The notes below the pieces were generated by a model. It made no database searches. It was not told the origin of the DNA and saw nothing but the letters and a program-made list of their open reading frames with translations. A program made the translations under genes and the position numbers. DNA of 64,000 nucleotides from Phymorhynchus buccinoides (taxonomy: Eukaryota > Mollusca > Gastropoda > Neogastropoda > Raphitomidae), in contig CM065694.1 of NCBI GenBank assembly GCA_017654935.2, positions 2,655,170 to 2,719,169 of the forward strand. The letters run 5' to 3'. Below, piece by piece: positions 32,225 to 43,290 of the stretch. Position 1 is the first letter of the stretch, and every line of letters begins with the position of its first letter.

Positions 32225-32345
32225 TGAAAGGAAATGACGCAGTCGCCAATGGTCAACTTAGGACGCTGCTTTGACCGCCAGGGGGCAATCAAACCAGTAG
32301 GGGCTTAGCGCGTGATATTCTTAGTTGGTGGTAGTGAGAGAGAGA
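32225..32345 (+). repeat. Outer left arm of a 5.7-kb inverted-repeat structure
   Basis: ACCAGTAGGGGCTTAGCGCG and TGATATTCTTAGTTGG match the reverse complement of 37800-37870; the flanking CGCCAGGGGGCAATCAAA also matches. Both arms end in AG/CT microsatellites facing inward. Confidence 0.85.
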
Positions 32346-32379
32346 GAGAGAGAGAGAGAGAGGGGGAGATGAGTCCTTC

Positions 32380-32420
<41 letters not shown>
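32336..32420. repeat. AG then CT microsatellites
   Basis: (AG)n 32336-32362 and (CT)n 32381-32420. Confidence 0.97.
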
Positions 32421-32697
32421 ATCTTGCCATTTTTGTGTTGCTGTCCAGCCTAACCTTGAGCAAACGAATACTATAATTTATTACGATGCGGGTACTAGAT
32501 GGATGGTTTGTTAGTATGCTATTGTTTTTTATTCCTAGAAAATAATATTATATGCTCGCAATGATGTTGGATGATTGGTTTGTTTGTTGTCCATTGTTTA
32601 TTCTATTATAACATGGAATAATACATGCTTGCAAGGATGTAGGTTCTGGATTGCTAGTATGTTAGTAAAATGGTGTGTGTGTGTGTGCGAGGGATAT

Positions 32698-32700
<3 letters not shown>

Positions 32701-32749
<49 letters not shown>

Positions 32750-32778
32750 TCCTGAGAGAGAGTGAGTGTGAGTATGTG

Positions 32779-32858
<80 letters not shown>
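32701..32858. repeat. AG microsatellites
   Basis: (AG)n at 32701-32745 and 32785-32858. Confidence 0.98.
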
Positions 32859-32860
<2 letters not shown>

Positions 32861-33084
32861 TGTGTGAGTAAGTGTTTATACATGTATCCATGGGTAAATG
32901 TATAAGTGTGTAGGTGTGTATGGGATACATGTATTAAGGAAGCTGTTTACTGGGAAGAAAGTAGAAAAGGTAAAGGAGAAATGTTGTAAGAATAGAATTA
33001 TTAAGTTATATTTTTCATTTATTCCAGTGTTGTCTACCTTGAATGTTAAATGGTTAAATGTTAAATGGTTGTTCCCCCCTTGCC

Positions 33085-33240
33085 ATAAAGCCCGTTCTTA
33101 ACTGAGCGAACTCTAGTTCGTCAAACCTGGTTCGCCGGACATGTGATCGTGTACGAATAGGAATATCAAACCATTACGATCAGTACGGACAAGTTCGGAG
33201 GTTTGGATGATTTGACAAACTTTTGTCCTACTTCTTAATC
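33085..33240 (+). repeat. Inner left arm of the inverted-repeat structure
   Basis: AAGCCCGTTCTTAACTGAGC, ACTCTAGTTCGTC, AAACCTGGTTCG and GGACATGTG pair imperfectly with the reverse complement of 37520-37745. Confidence 0.6.
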
Positions 33241-33920
33241 GAATTATAATGAGATGCATACGTCACCACGAACTCAGCGGAAGTTGTCTTGGTCGTCAGG
33301 TCAGATTATTCAAGATGGCTGCACACAACAGCGCGATTATATGGATTTCAACGATCATTTAAACTGATATATTGATCAAGCTTGTCTTCGAAGTCAGCTA
33401 TGGAAAAGAATCACTTGACGTCAAAAGGTGCCGGGAGGAGTTATCGTTGCTTGGATTCGGTATCCTCGACTGTTTCCGTGAGAACACTCGACATGATGAG
33501 TTTCGGGTTTACCGTCAGCAGGCCTATGTCATAAATATTATGTTCGTTCTTGACTTTCTCACTTTCTCTTCGGCTTAGGCCTAGGCCTACCGCGTTATCG
33601 CTAGATCAAACACCAGACTGGGGAAAATATTAATGATCAGCAATCAAAATAAGTTTAAGATGGTGTGAAAGACACGTGTGTGTAAGGATGAACCGAGAAA
33701 ACACTGTGACACAGGAGATACTTAATGATACTAGTCTAGAGGATCGTGTGGAAACGAAAGGAACACAGCTTCGGCTGAAAGATAATTATTAGGTCTACCT
33801 TTGATTCTAACCTCTGATTCTAACACAAACTAGGCCTACAGATAATGTATTCTGACAACTTTGTCAGTTTGTGAATGGTAGGCTGTGTATGGAGTTGTCA
33901 AATCTAGGCCTATATCAGTG

Positions 33921-33951
<31 letters not shown>

Positions 33952-34550
33952 AGTCTTTGTCTCTCTCTCTTCCTGGTGTTTGGGTGTGGATGTGATCTGT
34001 AAATATTGGCATAATGTGTGTTCTTGCACAAAAAAGGTATAGGCCTACATTTATTTTGAAGGGTACAAATAAAAGCTACAGTGCTGTACTACTACACTAT
34101 AATATGCCTACATCAAGGCTATATTTATTATGCAGGGGGGAATGAAAGATAGTGTGTTGACATTGACTTGTATTGACACAAAACAATGCAAGATTGCACA
34201 TTAACATACTGACAACCAGTGATTGACATAGTGTGCAGCTAATTAACAATTCTCAGCAGAATTATTCCTGCAGAACAGCTGTAGTGTTTACCCACAATGG
34301 GGAAGAAATGACACTTAAGTAAAAATTGTGACCATGTCAATCAATCACTCAGTTTATATTGCACTGATCAACATGTGCCCTAATGTTATGTGATACCAAT
34401 AAATAATTTGTATTTTAGAATTCGGATTTGTTCTTGAGAATCTTGTGGTTGTTTTGTAATGTCAAGAATTTACAACCACACACACACAAAAACAACAACA
34501 ATAAAACAGTTGACAGTTGACAAGATTAAAAGCCAGCATTTGTCTGCATG
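33241..34550. other. Interior of the inverted-repeat structure, no gene seen
   Basis: A 68-codon frame at 33372-33578 has no recognisable family. A short CT run lies at 33921-33948. Otherwise AT-rich. Confidence 0.45.
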
Positions 34551-34551
34551 T

Positions 34552-34553
<2 letters not shown>

Positions 34554-34591
<38 letters not shown>

Positions 34592-34676
34592 ACATACACA
34601 TACACTGACACACACACACATATACACACACACTGATACACACACATACTGACACACACACATACACGCACGCATA
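34554..34676. repeat. CA microsatellite
   Basis: (CA)n with TACACTGACA-type interruptions. Confidence 0.97.
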
Positions 34677-34685
34677 CCTGTGATG

Positions 34686-34900
34686 TTCCAAGGCCCTGGT
34701 CATAGAACAATGACTGATTAAAATTGAAATATCATGTTGTGTTTTTCACTGTCAGGACAAAATGTCTGATTTTTTTTTAACAAAGATCCATGAACTTTGT
34801 CTTATTGATTTCTGCAAGGGCATGGCATTGTCCTATTAGTTTCTCTGGTCTCAGGGCATTTTGTCATATCACCTTTTGATCCTCGGTACATTACTAAATA
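34686..34900 (+). repeat. Dispersed repeat U, copy 1
   Basis: GGCCCTGGTCATAGAACAAT, ATTAAAATTGAAAT, CTGTCAGGACAAAAT and TTTCTCTGGTCTCAGG match the copy at 46078-46505. Confidence 0.85.
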
Positions 34901-35935
34901 CACACATACACACACACACGCGCGCGCGTGCGGGCGCATGCACGCAGACACACACGCGCGCACAAAACACACACACCATTATCCACTAGTCTAAACAACT
35001 TTAAAAACAAAACAAAAAAACTGCTATTATTAGAAAGTGATTGACAGCTCATAACAACAACATAATTATACACTATACATTGTACTTTTCAGAGAATTCT
35101 CTGAATTTGGAGAAAAGTGAATGCAAAAAAACAAATCTCAGCAGGGGCTTTAAGTTTGAAGAAAATGCTCTTTCCCCAAGTTTGAACAGTTCTACATGTT
35201 CATTTCAAGAGCAACTGCTTTCTGATCACCATAAAGGGCTTTTAATCCACTGATTACACCAAGACACATCTCCTCAAAACCTATAATATTTTCAGAGAAA
35301 AATTCTTTCCCTCCATTACCATGCCTGGCATACAGAACATAGAGAATGTGCCAAGTCTCTCTGTCCACTCATATTCTCTCTCATGACATAATGTTACAAG
35401 TACTAAATTTAGTCATACTTTGATACTGTTTCTTGCTTGGTCTTCACCATTTTGATGAATTAAATTAGCCTTGTTTTTGTATACATGTAGTTGTACCCAG
35501 TAAGCCTGTACTTCTGTTTTCCTTCCTCCCACCTCCTACTTTTTCTCTCTCTTCACCATAGAAGATGAAATGAAAAGTAAAAGGTTTAAATTGTTTGTTT
35601 GACTCACACCATGTTTCCTCGCACTCATTTTTGTTCCACCATCACTGGGATATATATGCATCTCTCCAAATTTTTAATGAAATATTTTGTTGTTAATTTT
35701 ACTCAATGAATATCTCTTTACTGATAACTGTAACAAAACATTCACAAGTGTGTATGTATAGCCACAAAGCAATACTTATGTAGTGTGCTGAAACATTTGT
35801 ACATGAGCCTTGGTTTGCATACATGTACACATTGAGTTGATGATTGGCAGTGTTTTTAGTTAACAAACAAAGTGCATCTCAATAAAACATGACTTGTTCG
35901 AAATACATAATTAGTCTATATATACACAACAATAT
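34901..35935. other. Interior of the inverted-repeat structure, no certain gene
   Basis: A frame at 35090-35253 follows a good acceptor-like TTTTCAG and could be an exon, but no family, upstream exon or partner was found. CA/CG microsatellite at 34900-34965. Confidence 0.4.
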
Positions 35936-36120
35936 AAATGTATAATTACTGTCATATCCCAGCTCTACTCCTCTTCCCTTTCATGTTTCTTGCTTTTGAG
36001 AAAATTAGAGATTTAATGTATAATTACTGTCATATCCCTGCTCTACTCTTCCCTTTCATGTTTATATAAATTTCTTGCTTTTGAGAAAATTAGAGATTTC
36101 ATGTATCCCTGCTCTACTCC
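35936..36120. repeat. ~80-bp tandem duplication
   Basis: Two and a part copies of a unit with AATGTATAATTACTGTCATA then TTCTTGCTTTTGAGAAAATT. Confidence 0.85.
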
Positions 36121-36726
36121 TCTGAAGAGAACAATCAAAGCAAATGTACACAAATTCTGCTGGTACATGGATCATTTATTTATAAATTGTCTAAGATATT
36201 GCTACCATATTCATACATCCTGATGTGACACTCATGTTTCTTTCTCTAATTAAATGTTCTCATCGTACACACATTTCATTACATGGTACAGTATTCTTCT
36301 GTGACATGATCACACAATGTGTGCAGGTGTGCACATGGTACTGATATATTATTTGTATGCTATTGCAGCACATTCAACACACACACACACACACTCATGT
36401 ATGGTCACACACTCTCTCTCATTCTTCCTTTCTCTCTCACTTGTATGTGCATGAACACATAATATGCATAAATAGAAACTGTAGTGTAAGGGTTCATTTA
36501 CCACCCCCACCCCCATACACACACACATCCTAGACATAACTATATTAAAGTAAAAGGAGTGGGTAGGTAGAAATTGACAAATAAACATTTGTCAGAATTG
36601 AGAAAAGGAGCAAACAAGTAATTTGATTATATGGTGCACCCCCAAACTTAACACAAAATTCAAATTTTGTGACACTATTTTCTTACTATATTATCAGTCA
36701 CATTGTAAGGGGCGGGGGTCTCAGTC

Positions 36727-36876
36727 TGGGCAAAAAGCATCACTTTATAGTCCATAAACAGGGTACTTCTTCTTCTTCTGTGGTGGTGGTCAGCTTTTTC
36801 TGTGGTGGTGGTCATCACTTTATAGTTCATAAACAGGGTACTTCTTCTTCTTCTTCTGTGGTGGTGGCCAGCTTCT
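36727..36876. repeat. ~80-bp tandem duplication
   Basis: Two copies of CATCACTTTATAGTCCATAA and ACAGGGTACTTCTTCTTC with TGTGGTGGTGG blocks. Confidence 0.85.
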
Positions 36877-37090
36877 TTTTATAGAAGTAAATGCACACAC
36901 TTTACTTTTTGACACAAACACACATACAGATGTGCACATGATACTGATTAAGTAATATTTTTATGCAATAGCATGATTATCAGATGATTATCAGTCACAA
37001 ACACACACACAAACACAGACACACACCAGACTTTTTTGTTTTTTGGGCTGCGAGTCTTGTTGAGGTGCACAGTCAGGGATTTCAGCCCTG

Positions 37091-37116
37091 ATCGCTTCTC
37101 GGCCTTTTGGCTAAGA
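37091..37116 (+). pseudogene. U2 snRNA 5'-end fragment
   Basis: ATCGCTTCTCGGCCTTTTGG followed by CTAAGA is identical to the universally conserved 5' end of U2 snRNA for 26 nt, then departs. The branch-site pairing region and Sm site are absent, so it is a retro-fragment rather than a gene. Confidence 0.85.
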
Positions 37117-37519
37117 CAGTGATTCAGGAACATAAATTTTTGTTTATACCCTGGTTGGTTTGTTCAGCCCGTCGTACATGGCGAAAGCCGATACGCGACG
37201 TTAAACTGAACTTCCATCCAGGGCAAAACTTTACACCCTTGGGCTTTGATTTCAGACAAACGCATGCAAACATGGATTGTCACAAGCAAACATGCGTCCA
37301 AATTCTGTTTGTCTGCAGAAGCAAAACAGCTCTTCATAACCAAATGTCCCGAACCCAGACAGAAATGAACAGTCGGAATGCGCCGAGACTTGTGTACGCT
37401 CGAAACTGGTCCATTGTGTACGCCAATCTCTCTGTCGTTCTTCGTAGCTAAAAATAGACGCTAATACAAACACTTCCTTTCACGAAGAAGAGCGCTCTTG
37501 GTTTCAACCAATCAGAAAC

Positions 37520-37745
37520 CAATCAGAAAAAAGGATCGCCAGGTTCGGAGAACATGTCCGAACTCCGAACCATTGAACGAAGGGTTTGTCATCCCCCTCG
37601 AACTAGGTTTGTCAAACCTAGATCGACTTTGATTAAGACACAAGGAGGATGACGAACTCTTGAACGAACGATCTAGAGTTCGTCGAACCCTCCGAACCAG
37701 GATCGTGATCCAAATGAATGGCCTATTAAGAAGGGCCTTTAAGGG
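37520..37745 (-). repeat. Inner right arm of the inverted-repeat structure
   Basis: Reverse-complement similarity to 33085-33240. The right edge reads ATTAAGAAGGGCC and the left arm begins GCCCGTTCTTAA. It is internally repetitive, with several GTTCG/CGAAC blocks. Confidence 0.6.
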
Positions 37746-37749
37746 CGTT

Positions 37750-37796
37750 TGCTTGCTAATGGCAATAAAACAGATTTGATTTGATTTGATTTGATT
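37750..37796 (+). repeat. Non-LTR-like 3' tail
   Basis: TGGCAATAAAACAGATTTGA followed by a TTGAT pentamer run, as at the end of many LINE/SINE copies. Confidence 0.6.
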
Positions 37797-37925
37797 CTCT
37801 CTCTCTCTCAGTACCCCCAACTAAGAATATCATGCGCTAAGCCCCTACTGGTTTGATAGCCCCCTGGCAGTACAATGCGCGTCCTAAGCTGCTCATTCCT
37901 TTCGACAGGCTGAAAGAATATCAAT
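37797..37925 (-). repeat. Outer right arm of the inverted-repeat structure
   Basis: CCAACTAAGAATATCATGCG and CTAAGCCCCTACTGGTTTGA are the reverse complement of 32285-32335. Confidence 0.85.
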
Positions 37926-38425
37926 GGACGAAAATTCGCATTTGTGATTTCTAACCACACTGCCAAAAGAAAGGAAAGTTATGTTGAGAGTTCACAACCA
38001 CTTTCATTCGACTGAGTCTAATGGTCTGAAGCGGCATTAACGCCTTTATAGTATTAAGTACACCACAAAAAAGGAAACTACATCAGTACATGTATACCAC
38101 CATTGTGTGTAGCATCATTAACAGGCGCAATAGTTGTGGACTTGTGGTAGTATGATCGAGTAGCCGTTATAATAACTGTAGCTGCAACATCGATCCCATT
38201 ATATTTACTAGTAAGCCTTCGAGTGTCTGTCATCAATATACTTGTTGTAATTTGAATTTGCTTGTTATTAATAGGCCTCTGAAAATGATATACTATATGA
38301 AGTGGTTTAGCTTGCGTAAATTATGTACACATTTATATGTGGGATCATATGTTTTCTGTAAAGGCCTATGCCTCTCTACGTGTGAATATTGTCTCCATTC
38401 AGATATCCACATACATTGACTTCTA
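37926..38425. other. Upstream of the UGT gene
   Basis: No TATA box or other promoter element was recognised. A GCAATAAACAG plus TTCTG pentamer run at 38430-38467 looks like another retroelement tail, ending only 12 bp before the UGT start codon. Confidence 0.5.
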
Positions 38426-38479
38426 AGGCAATAAACAGCTGTTCTGTTCTGTTCTGTTCTGTTCTGTACAAGGAAGACA

Positions 38480-40036
38480 ATGGTGAAGAACGTGCACTGG
38501 GCCTCCCCACCTTGGAAACTACTGCCCCTGACGTTGACGCTGTGGTTGTGGGGACAAACACATTTCCTTCTAACCCCAGTAGCCGCCAAACGAGTGGTGC
38601 ACATCCCTGCCCCCTTCACCAGCCACACCAAATACCACACCAACATCGCCAGACAGCTCCACGACCTCGGCCACCAGGCGTGGGTCACCATGCCGGACTA
38701 CCTGGTCCACAAAGGAGTCCTGGACGTCACCAACATCTCTGTCATTGACTACGACCTGAGCATGAACTACGAAGAGGCTGCCATGACCAAACTGCGAGAC
38801 CGCTACTTCTCCGGGGAGGATGATCGTTGGGATCTGGGGCCTTTAGTTCAGAAGCTCTGTGATGAAATCCTGAGGGAGAGTGGCTTGGAGAAGAGGATTA
38901 GTGATATTGAGCCGGATCTGATCGTGTTGGATAACCTGCCACAAATGTACGCTGTTATGGTTCTTCCTTATAAGCTTAGTATTCCCTATGCCATGGCTGG
39001 AACTGTGTACGATGTTCTCTCCACCAGGATTCCGTACTCTTCATCAGTCAACCCATTGCAGCTTGGTACGTTCTCTGATCAAATGACATTTTTTGAACGT
39101 GTGAAGAGTATGTTCTACCATACAATGATGCATTTCTCACATCCTTTTTTGGCCAAAGATATGGTCTCCCGCTACGCACCAGAAATGCCTTATATATCCA
39201 ACTACGAATTGCTGGCTCGACCTGAGATCTGGCTGGTAGAACTGGATCATATACTGGACTACCCAAGACCTACGCTTCCCAATGTCAAACTTATCGGAGG
39301 GACAGCTACCGGGCCTGCCCAGCCTCTTCCTTCAGAACTTCGGTCTTTTATGGACGAAGCCACGCAGGGAGTGATCGTTGTGTCTTTTGGGAGCTACGTA
39401 CTGGGGGTGCCTCGCAAACAGAGTGACAAGCTGTTTCACGTGTTTGGACAGCTCCCCATGAAAGTAGTGTTCCGGTCCAATCTCACCTCCCCAGATCCAG
39501 GCCAGATCTTCGTCTCTCGCTGGCTGCCTCAGAATGATGTGCTGGGTCACCACAACACCCGACTCTTTGTCAGCCACTGCGGGAAGAACGGGCAGTACGA
39601 AGCTCTCTACCACGCTGTGTCGCTTCTGTGCATGCCCTTCTTTGCCGATCAACCCTACAACAGCAAGCGAATTCAAAAGAAAGGTTTCGGAGAAGCGATT
39701 GATCTACTGTCCAGCACTCCAGAAGAACTGCTCACAACAATTATGTCCGTGGCTCAAGAACCCCGCTATAAACTCGCCATTTCCAAAGCGTCCACGCTGT
39801 TTCGCCAACAGTACCAGGTTCCCAAGCAGGAAGCGGCAAAATGGTTGGATCACGTGATGCAATATGGCGGCGACTACATGCGGTACGCGGGTCAGAAGAT
39901 GCCGCTGTATCAGTTTTTCCAGCTGGATGTTCTGGCTGTTGTGTTTCTGTTCGGTGGAGTGTGTACTGCTTTGGCTTGTCTTTGCTTTAAGATGACGTGC
40001 AAGTGTTGCTTCAGAAGAAAACCGAAGACAGAATGA
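38480..40036 (+). CDS. UDP-glycosyltransferase (UGT family), single exon
   Basis: Transfers a sugar from a UDP-sugar (glucuronic acid or glucose) to small lipophilic compounds in the endoplasmic reticulum lumen. 518 residues, the usual UGT length, open throughout without introns. A hydrophobic leader (about 13-32, LLPLTLTLWLWG) is followed by PFTSHTKYHTNIARQL with the His expected as the catalytic base of the acceptor domain. The donor-binding signature runs WLPQNDVLGHH to FVSHCGKNGQYEAL and MPFFADQPYNSKRI (about 350-405); the usual His-Gly-Gly is His-Cys-Gly here. A C-terminal membrane span (about 483-506, VLAVVFLFGGVCTALACL) and a short basic tail RRKPKTE complete the ER-anchor plan. It is GC-rich compared with its surroundings. 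It could be an intact gene or a recent retrocopy; substrate cannot be told from sequence. Confidence 0.94.
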   Translation: MVKNVHWASPPWKLLPLTLTLWLWGQTHFLLTPVAAKRVVHIPAPFTSHTKYHTNIARQLHDLGHQAWVTMPDYLVHKGVLDVTNISVIDYDLSMNYEEAAMTKLRDRYFSGEDDRWDLGPLVQKLCDEILRESGLEKRISDIEPDLIVLDNLPQMYAVMVLPYKLSIPYAMAGTVYDVLSTRIPYSSSVNPLQLGTFSDQMTFFERVKSMFYHTMMHFSHPFLAKDMVSRYAPEMPYISNYELLARPEIWLVELDHILDYPRPTLPNVKLIGGTATGPAQPLPSELRSFMDEATQGVIVVSFGSYVLGVPRKQSDKLFHVFGQLPMKVVFRSNLTSPDPGQIFVSRWLPQNDVLGHHNTRLFVSHCGKNGQYEALYHAVSLLCMPFFADQPYNSKRIQKKGFGEAIDLLSSTPEELLTTIMSVAQEPRYKLAISKASTLFRQQYQVPKQEAAKWLDHVMQYGGDYMRYAGQKMPLYQFFQLDVLAVVFLFGGVCTALACLCFKMTCKCCFRRKPKTE

Positions 40037-40208
40037 TAAGATTCGGGTGCAAGCCTAGTGTGCTGATTTTAGTGCACAAATTGAGAGGTCAATCACTCTC
40101 ATTATTAGGTGACTGAGTTTTCTGTCCTGGGAAAGAGGAAACGTAGGTTCTGGTGTATTGTGGTTTTGATCGTATATCATGTTTTTCCTTCTTATATGCA
40201 TTCATGTT

Positions 40209-40210
<2 letters not shown>

Positions 40211-40253
<43 letters not shown>

Positions 40254-40315
40254 CAAGGAACAAAAGTTTAATTTCTATAGGCCACCGGCCCTTAGAAAGG
40301 TCAAAGTCATGTAAC

Positions 40316-40372
<57 letters not shown>

Positions 40373-40434
40373 CAAGGAACAAAAGTTTAATTTCTACAGG
40401 CCACCGGCCCTTAGAAAGGTCAAAGTCATGTAAC

Positions 40435-40509
<75 letters not shown>
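40211..40509. repeat. AG microsatellites with a duplicated 72-bp unit
   Basis: (AG)n at 40211-40248, 40321-40367 and 40439-40509. Between them, two near-identical copies contain GAATGAACAAGGAACAAAAG and GGCCACCGGCCCTTAGAAAG (40249-40320 and 40368-40438). Confidence 0.95.
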
Positions 40510-40514
<5 letters not shown>

Positions 40515-41300
40515 AAATGCAGGTTGACTGTAGCTTGGTACACCGAAGTAGGCCTAGGCCACAGAGGCGGATCTAGGGAGGTTTACATGGTTTCCGGCGG
40601 ACCCCCCCCCCTCACCTAAAAAAAACATAAAAAAGAAGAAAAAAGGAAAGTAGGGTGAAATCCATGACCTCATGTCATTTCAGGCCACAGTTTTACCTTG
40701 TTTTTTTTTCCCGGGAGAGGCTTCTTTGATCTTTTGCATTCAAATTACCAAAGTCAAAGTCAAAGTAATTTCATTTCAAAAACCTCCCCCAGGGGGTACA
40801 TGAAATTGTTACAACAAAAACACGTTACATGCAACACATTTGGAGAAATACAGCGGTATAGAATGTCTCCTATAGACGCATACATATACTGACACACACA
40901 CGCAAAACTAAAAAAAACATCATACCGTCGGGACCCCCAACCGAGTCATTGGAACCACCCCCTCTAGACTGACTGATCCTGCCCTGGGCCTAGGTCGGGC
41001 CTACAATTAGACTAGGCCTAGTGGTACTGACGAAGACCCAGTCTTCAGGAAAATTGTCCTTTATAAGAGGCAACGCCTAATAGGACGTAAGACCAACCAT
41101 CAAGCAAGTGATACTGATCTATCAGGAGGGAGTGGGTGAGTTTAATCTGATTCGCCTTTTGAGAAAGAACAGGAAAATAAACAAATAAGCAGACAAACAA
41201 ACACAAACACACCAACTAGCAAACAATTTGGGAGTCAGGGTTACACTGGTTGTCTTTATGTGTCAACATCATGTCTTACATAACTGCATGATCAGCCAGG
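40510..41300. other. Intergenic, no gene seen
   Basis: Includes a C-run near 40602, a GCGGATCTAGGG word shared with the poly-G element, and an AAAGTC repeat at 40750-40768 that looks like an inverted retroelement tail. No coding. Confidence 0.5.
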
Positions 41301-41304
41301 CTCA

Positions 41305-41580
41305 GGAGCGGATCTGAGGGGGGGGGGGGGGAGGTCCGGAATCCCCTTGCCCCAAGCATGTAAGCTTACCTTATGCAAGGGTAAAGTAAGAAAATGGCAC
41401 CATTTCCCCCCTTAATAATCACTAATTTGCACAAATGTCCGGGGGCTTTGCCCCCCCCCCCCCCCCCAAGGCCACTACACATTAACCCAGGGCCTATTCA
41501 GCTGCCTGGACTCGATCCCCGCGGACAACCCCCCCCCCCCCCCCCCCCCCCCTTGCGAATCATTTGGTCCGCCCCTGGGC
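41305..41580 (+). repeat. Dispersed poly-G/C element, copy 1
   Basis: Starts GCGGATCTGAGG with a G-run, contains CTTATGCAAGGGTAAAGTAA and GGGGGCTTTGCC, two C-runs (41451-41467, 41530-41552), and ends GGTCCGCCCC. The same blocks occur in reverse at 47896-48250. Confidence 0.85.
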
Positions 41581-41681
41581 ATTGTAAGATCTGCAGAATG
41601 CGACTGTTGGATTTCTTGGCAATAAAATTAATATAACAATTGTTATGTGTCTCTGTTTCTTTTGTGTTCTGCGCGCGCACT

Positions 41682-41761
41682 GACACACACACACACACAC
41701 ACGCACACGCGCACACACACACACACACACACACCGTGACGTACGCACACACACACGGTGA

Positions 41762-41816
<55 letters not shown>

Positions 41817-41820
41817 ACAT
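41682..41820. repeat. CA microsatellite
   Basis: (CA)n interrupted by CG-containing words. Confidence 0.98.
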
Positions 41821-42130
41821 CGTTTATACTATAATTATATAATGTCACAACAGGTATTATAACTGATAACCTATATGATGAGACGTGGAAGTGGTTCGCA
41901 ACAACGGAAAAACTGACGAGCTTTGTCGAGCTAAGCCAGAATTCGGTCGCATTTTCCAGACAGTGATAAATATACATTACATCATAACGGGAGTGTACAC
42001 TATTAGATAGGCCTACTTGATTAAGAAAAAATTGTTTTTTTTAAATTAAACGAAGCAAAATTATCACAGTAGTAAATGAAATTCTAAGAAGCAAGGTATA
42101 AGTAGAATATATCCATCCGCTCAGTCAGTC

Positions 42131-42203
42131 GGTTCTGTGGTGTAGTGGTTATCACGTCTGCTTTACACGCAGAAGGTCGCGAGTTCGAACCTCGCCAGAA
42201 CCT
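42131..42203 (+). tRNA. tRNA-Val (anticodon UAC)
   Basis: 73 nt with a perfect acceptor stem (GGTTCTG / CAGAACC), D arm TGTAGTGGTTATCAC, anticodon stem TCTGC / GCAGA with loop TTTACAC (anticodon TAC), and T arm GCGAG-TTCGAAC-CTCGC. A and B boxes are intact and a T-run terminator follows, so it is probably functional. The 3' CCA is not encoded, as expected in eukaryotes. Confidence 0.97.
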
Positions 42204-42204
42204 C

Positions 42205-42209
42205 TTTTT
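42205..42209 (+). terminator. RNA polymerase III terminator of tRNA-Val
   Basis: TTTTT two bases after the discriminator base. Confidence 0.9.
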
Positions 42210-42530
42210 CTACTAGTCTTGTTTATTTTTTTTCCCACTCCCAATTTGCTCATTCTGTATTATTTCTATTTTACCACCACTCACGCAAAATGCTCGCAAA
42301 TATTTTGGTTAAAAAACAAAACAAAAAAGAAGCACTTCCAGAGCTTCAGATTGTCTTCAAACTTAAGTGGGTGACCCCTGCTTACAGAAAATGATGGGTC
42401 AGTTTCCGAAATAATGGGCCAGTATTGTGTCACTGTAATATTACACTTAAAATTTATTGCAAAGCCTCATGGGTCAGATGACCCCTGGGTACACAAAATG
42501 AGGGGTCAAATCAATGTCAATACGGGTCAA
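42210..42530. other. Intergenic, no gene seen
   Basis: Contains two GGGTCA(G)-type blocks about 110 bp apart (GGGTGACCCC and GGGTCAGATGACCCC); otherwise nothing recognised. Confidence 0.45.
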
Positions 42531-42594
42531 TGATCCGGACCCGCTGACAACCGGTTTACTTCTTTAAAGAAAAAAAGAGTCAAATTCGGGTTCC

Positions 42595-42735
42595 TCCCAC
42601 CTGAAATTCGGGACTTTCGTGGTGTTGCACTGCCCCCGGGCATTGTCTCCAGGATCGTTCCCACCATCTTTATATCTACTAATGTCCCATATGTGTCTGT
42701 TCCAGACCGGAGGACGTTAAACAGATTTTCTTCTG
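42595..42735 (+). repeat. Dispersed repeat T
   Basis: TTCGGGACTTTCGTGGTGTT, GCATTGTCTCCAGGATCGTT and CAGACCGGAGGACGTTAAAC are shared with 58105-58232 and, inverted, with 24755-24870. Confidence 0.9.
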
Positions 42736-42769
42736 AAAAGCGGATCGTCGCAGATAGCGCTGCGTCACA

Positions 42770-42985
42770 CTTTGTTTTTGGGGATGCGTTTTTGTGTGAG
42801 AACAATGGGGAAGGGGAGAGAGGTCAGTTTTTATCCAGATGACTTTTCCCTTGTCACTGGGCTCTTTGACGTGCGCGAAGTGCATGAGCACACGGGACCT
42901 CGGTGTTTGTTTATGATCCCGGGTTTGTTGCATGCGAGGCCTTACCTCCGAGCCACTGTACCACTAAGCCTCCGCCAAAGGTGTT
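42770..42985 (-). mobile_element. tRNA-derived SINE with conserved central domain
   Basis: On the minus strand: a tRNA-like head TAGTGGTACAGTGGCTCGG, then CACCGAGGTCCCGTGTGCTC and ATGCACTTCGCGCACGT. That central domain is shared with 51010 and 58940. It resembles the conserved domain found in molluscan SINEs. Confidence 0.75.
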
Positions 42986-43076
42986 ATATTTCAGTTACCT
43001 CTGTCTATCTGTCAATACCTTTGGAACTCACTGTCTTCAGATGTAAAGCAAGTTCTTCAGTATCCAAATTTAAATA

Positions 43077-43290
43077 GGGGAAGACGGGGTAAAAAGCGCA
43101 TGGGCGGGTAAGAAGCCCACCCCAATTATCTCATGAAATGAAGCAAATTTCAGTCTCATTTTGCCCATGAGACGAGCGTTAATGTCTAGCATTCGTCTCA
43201 TGGGCAAATTTGACTGAAATTTTCTTTATTTCATGAGATAATTGGGGTGGGCTTCTTACCCGCCCATGCGCTTTTTACCCCGTCTTCCCC
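43077..43290 (+). mobile_element. Fold-back MITE, copy A
   Basis: 214 bp, almost fully palindromic, from GGGGAAGACGGGGTAAAAAG to CCCCGTCTTCCCC, flanked by TA at both sides (43075-43076, 43291-43292), as for Tc1/mariner-type insertions. The centre reads GAGACGAGCGTTAATGTC. Confidence 0.95.

Noticed and set aside
33372..33578. 68-codon frame with some protein character
   Set aside because: No recognised family, splice partner or conservation visible.
35041..35253. Possible terminal exon after TTTTCAG
   Set aside because: The acceptor looks good but no upstream exon or domain was found; kept only as a remark.
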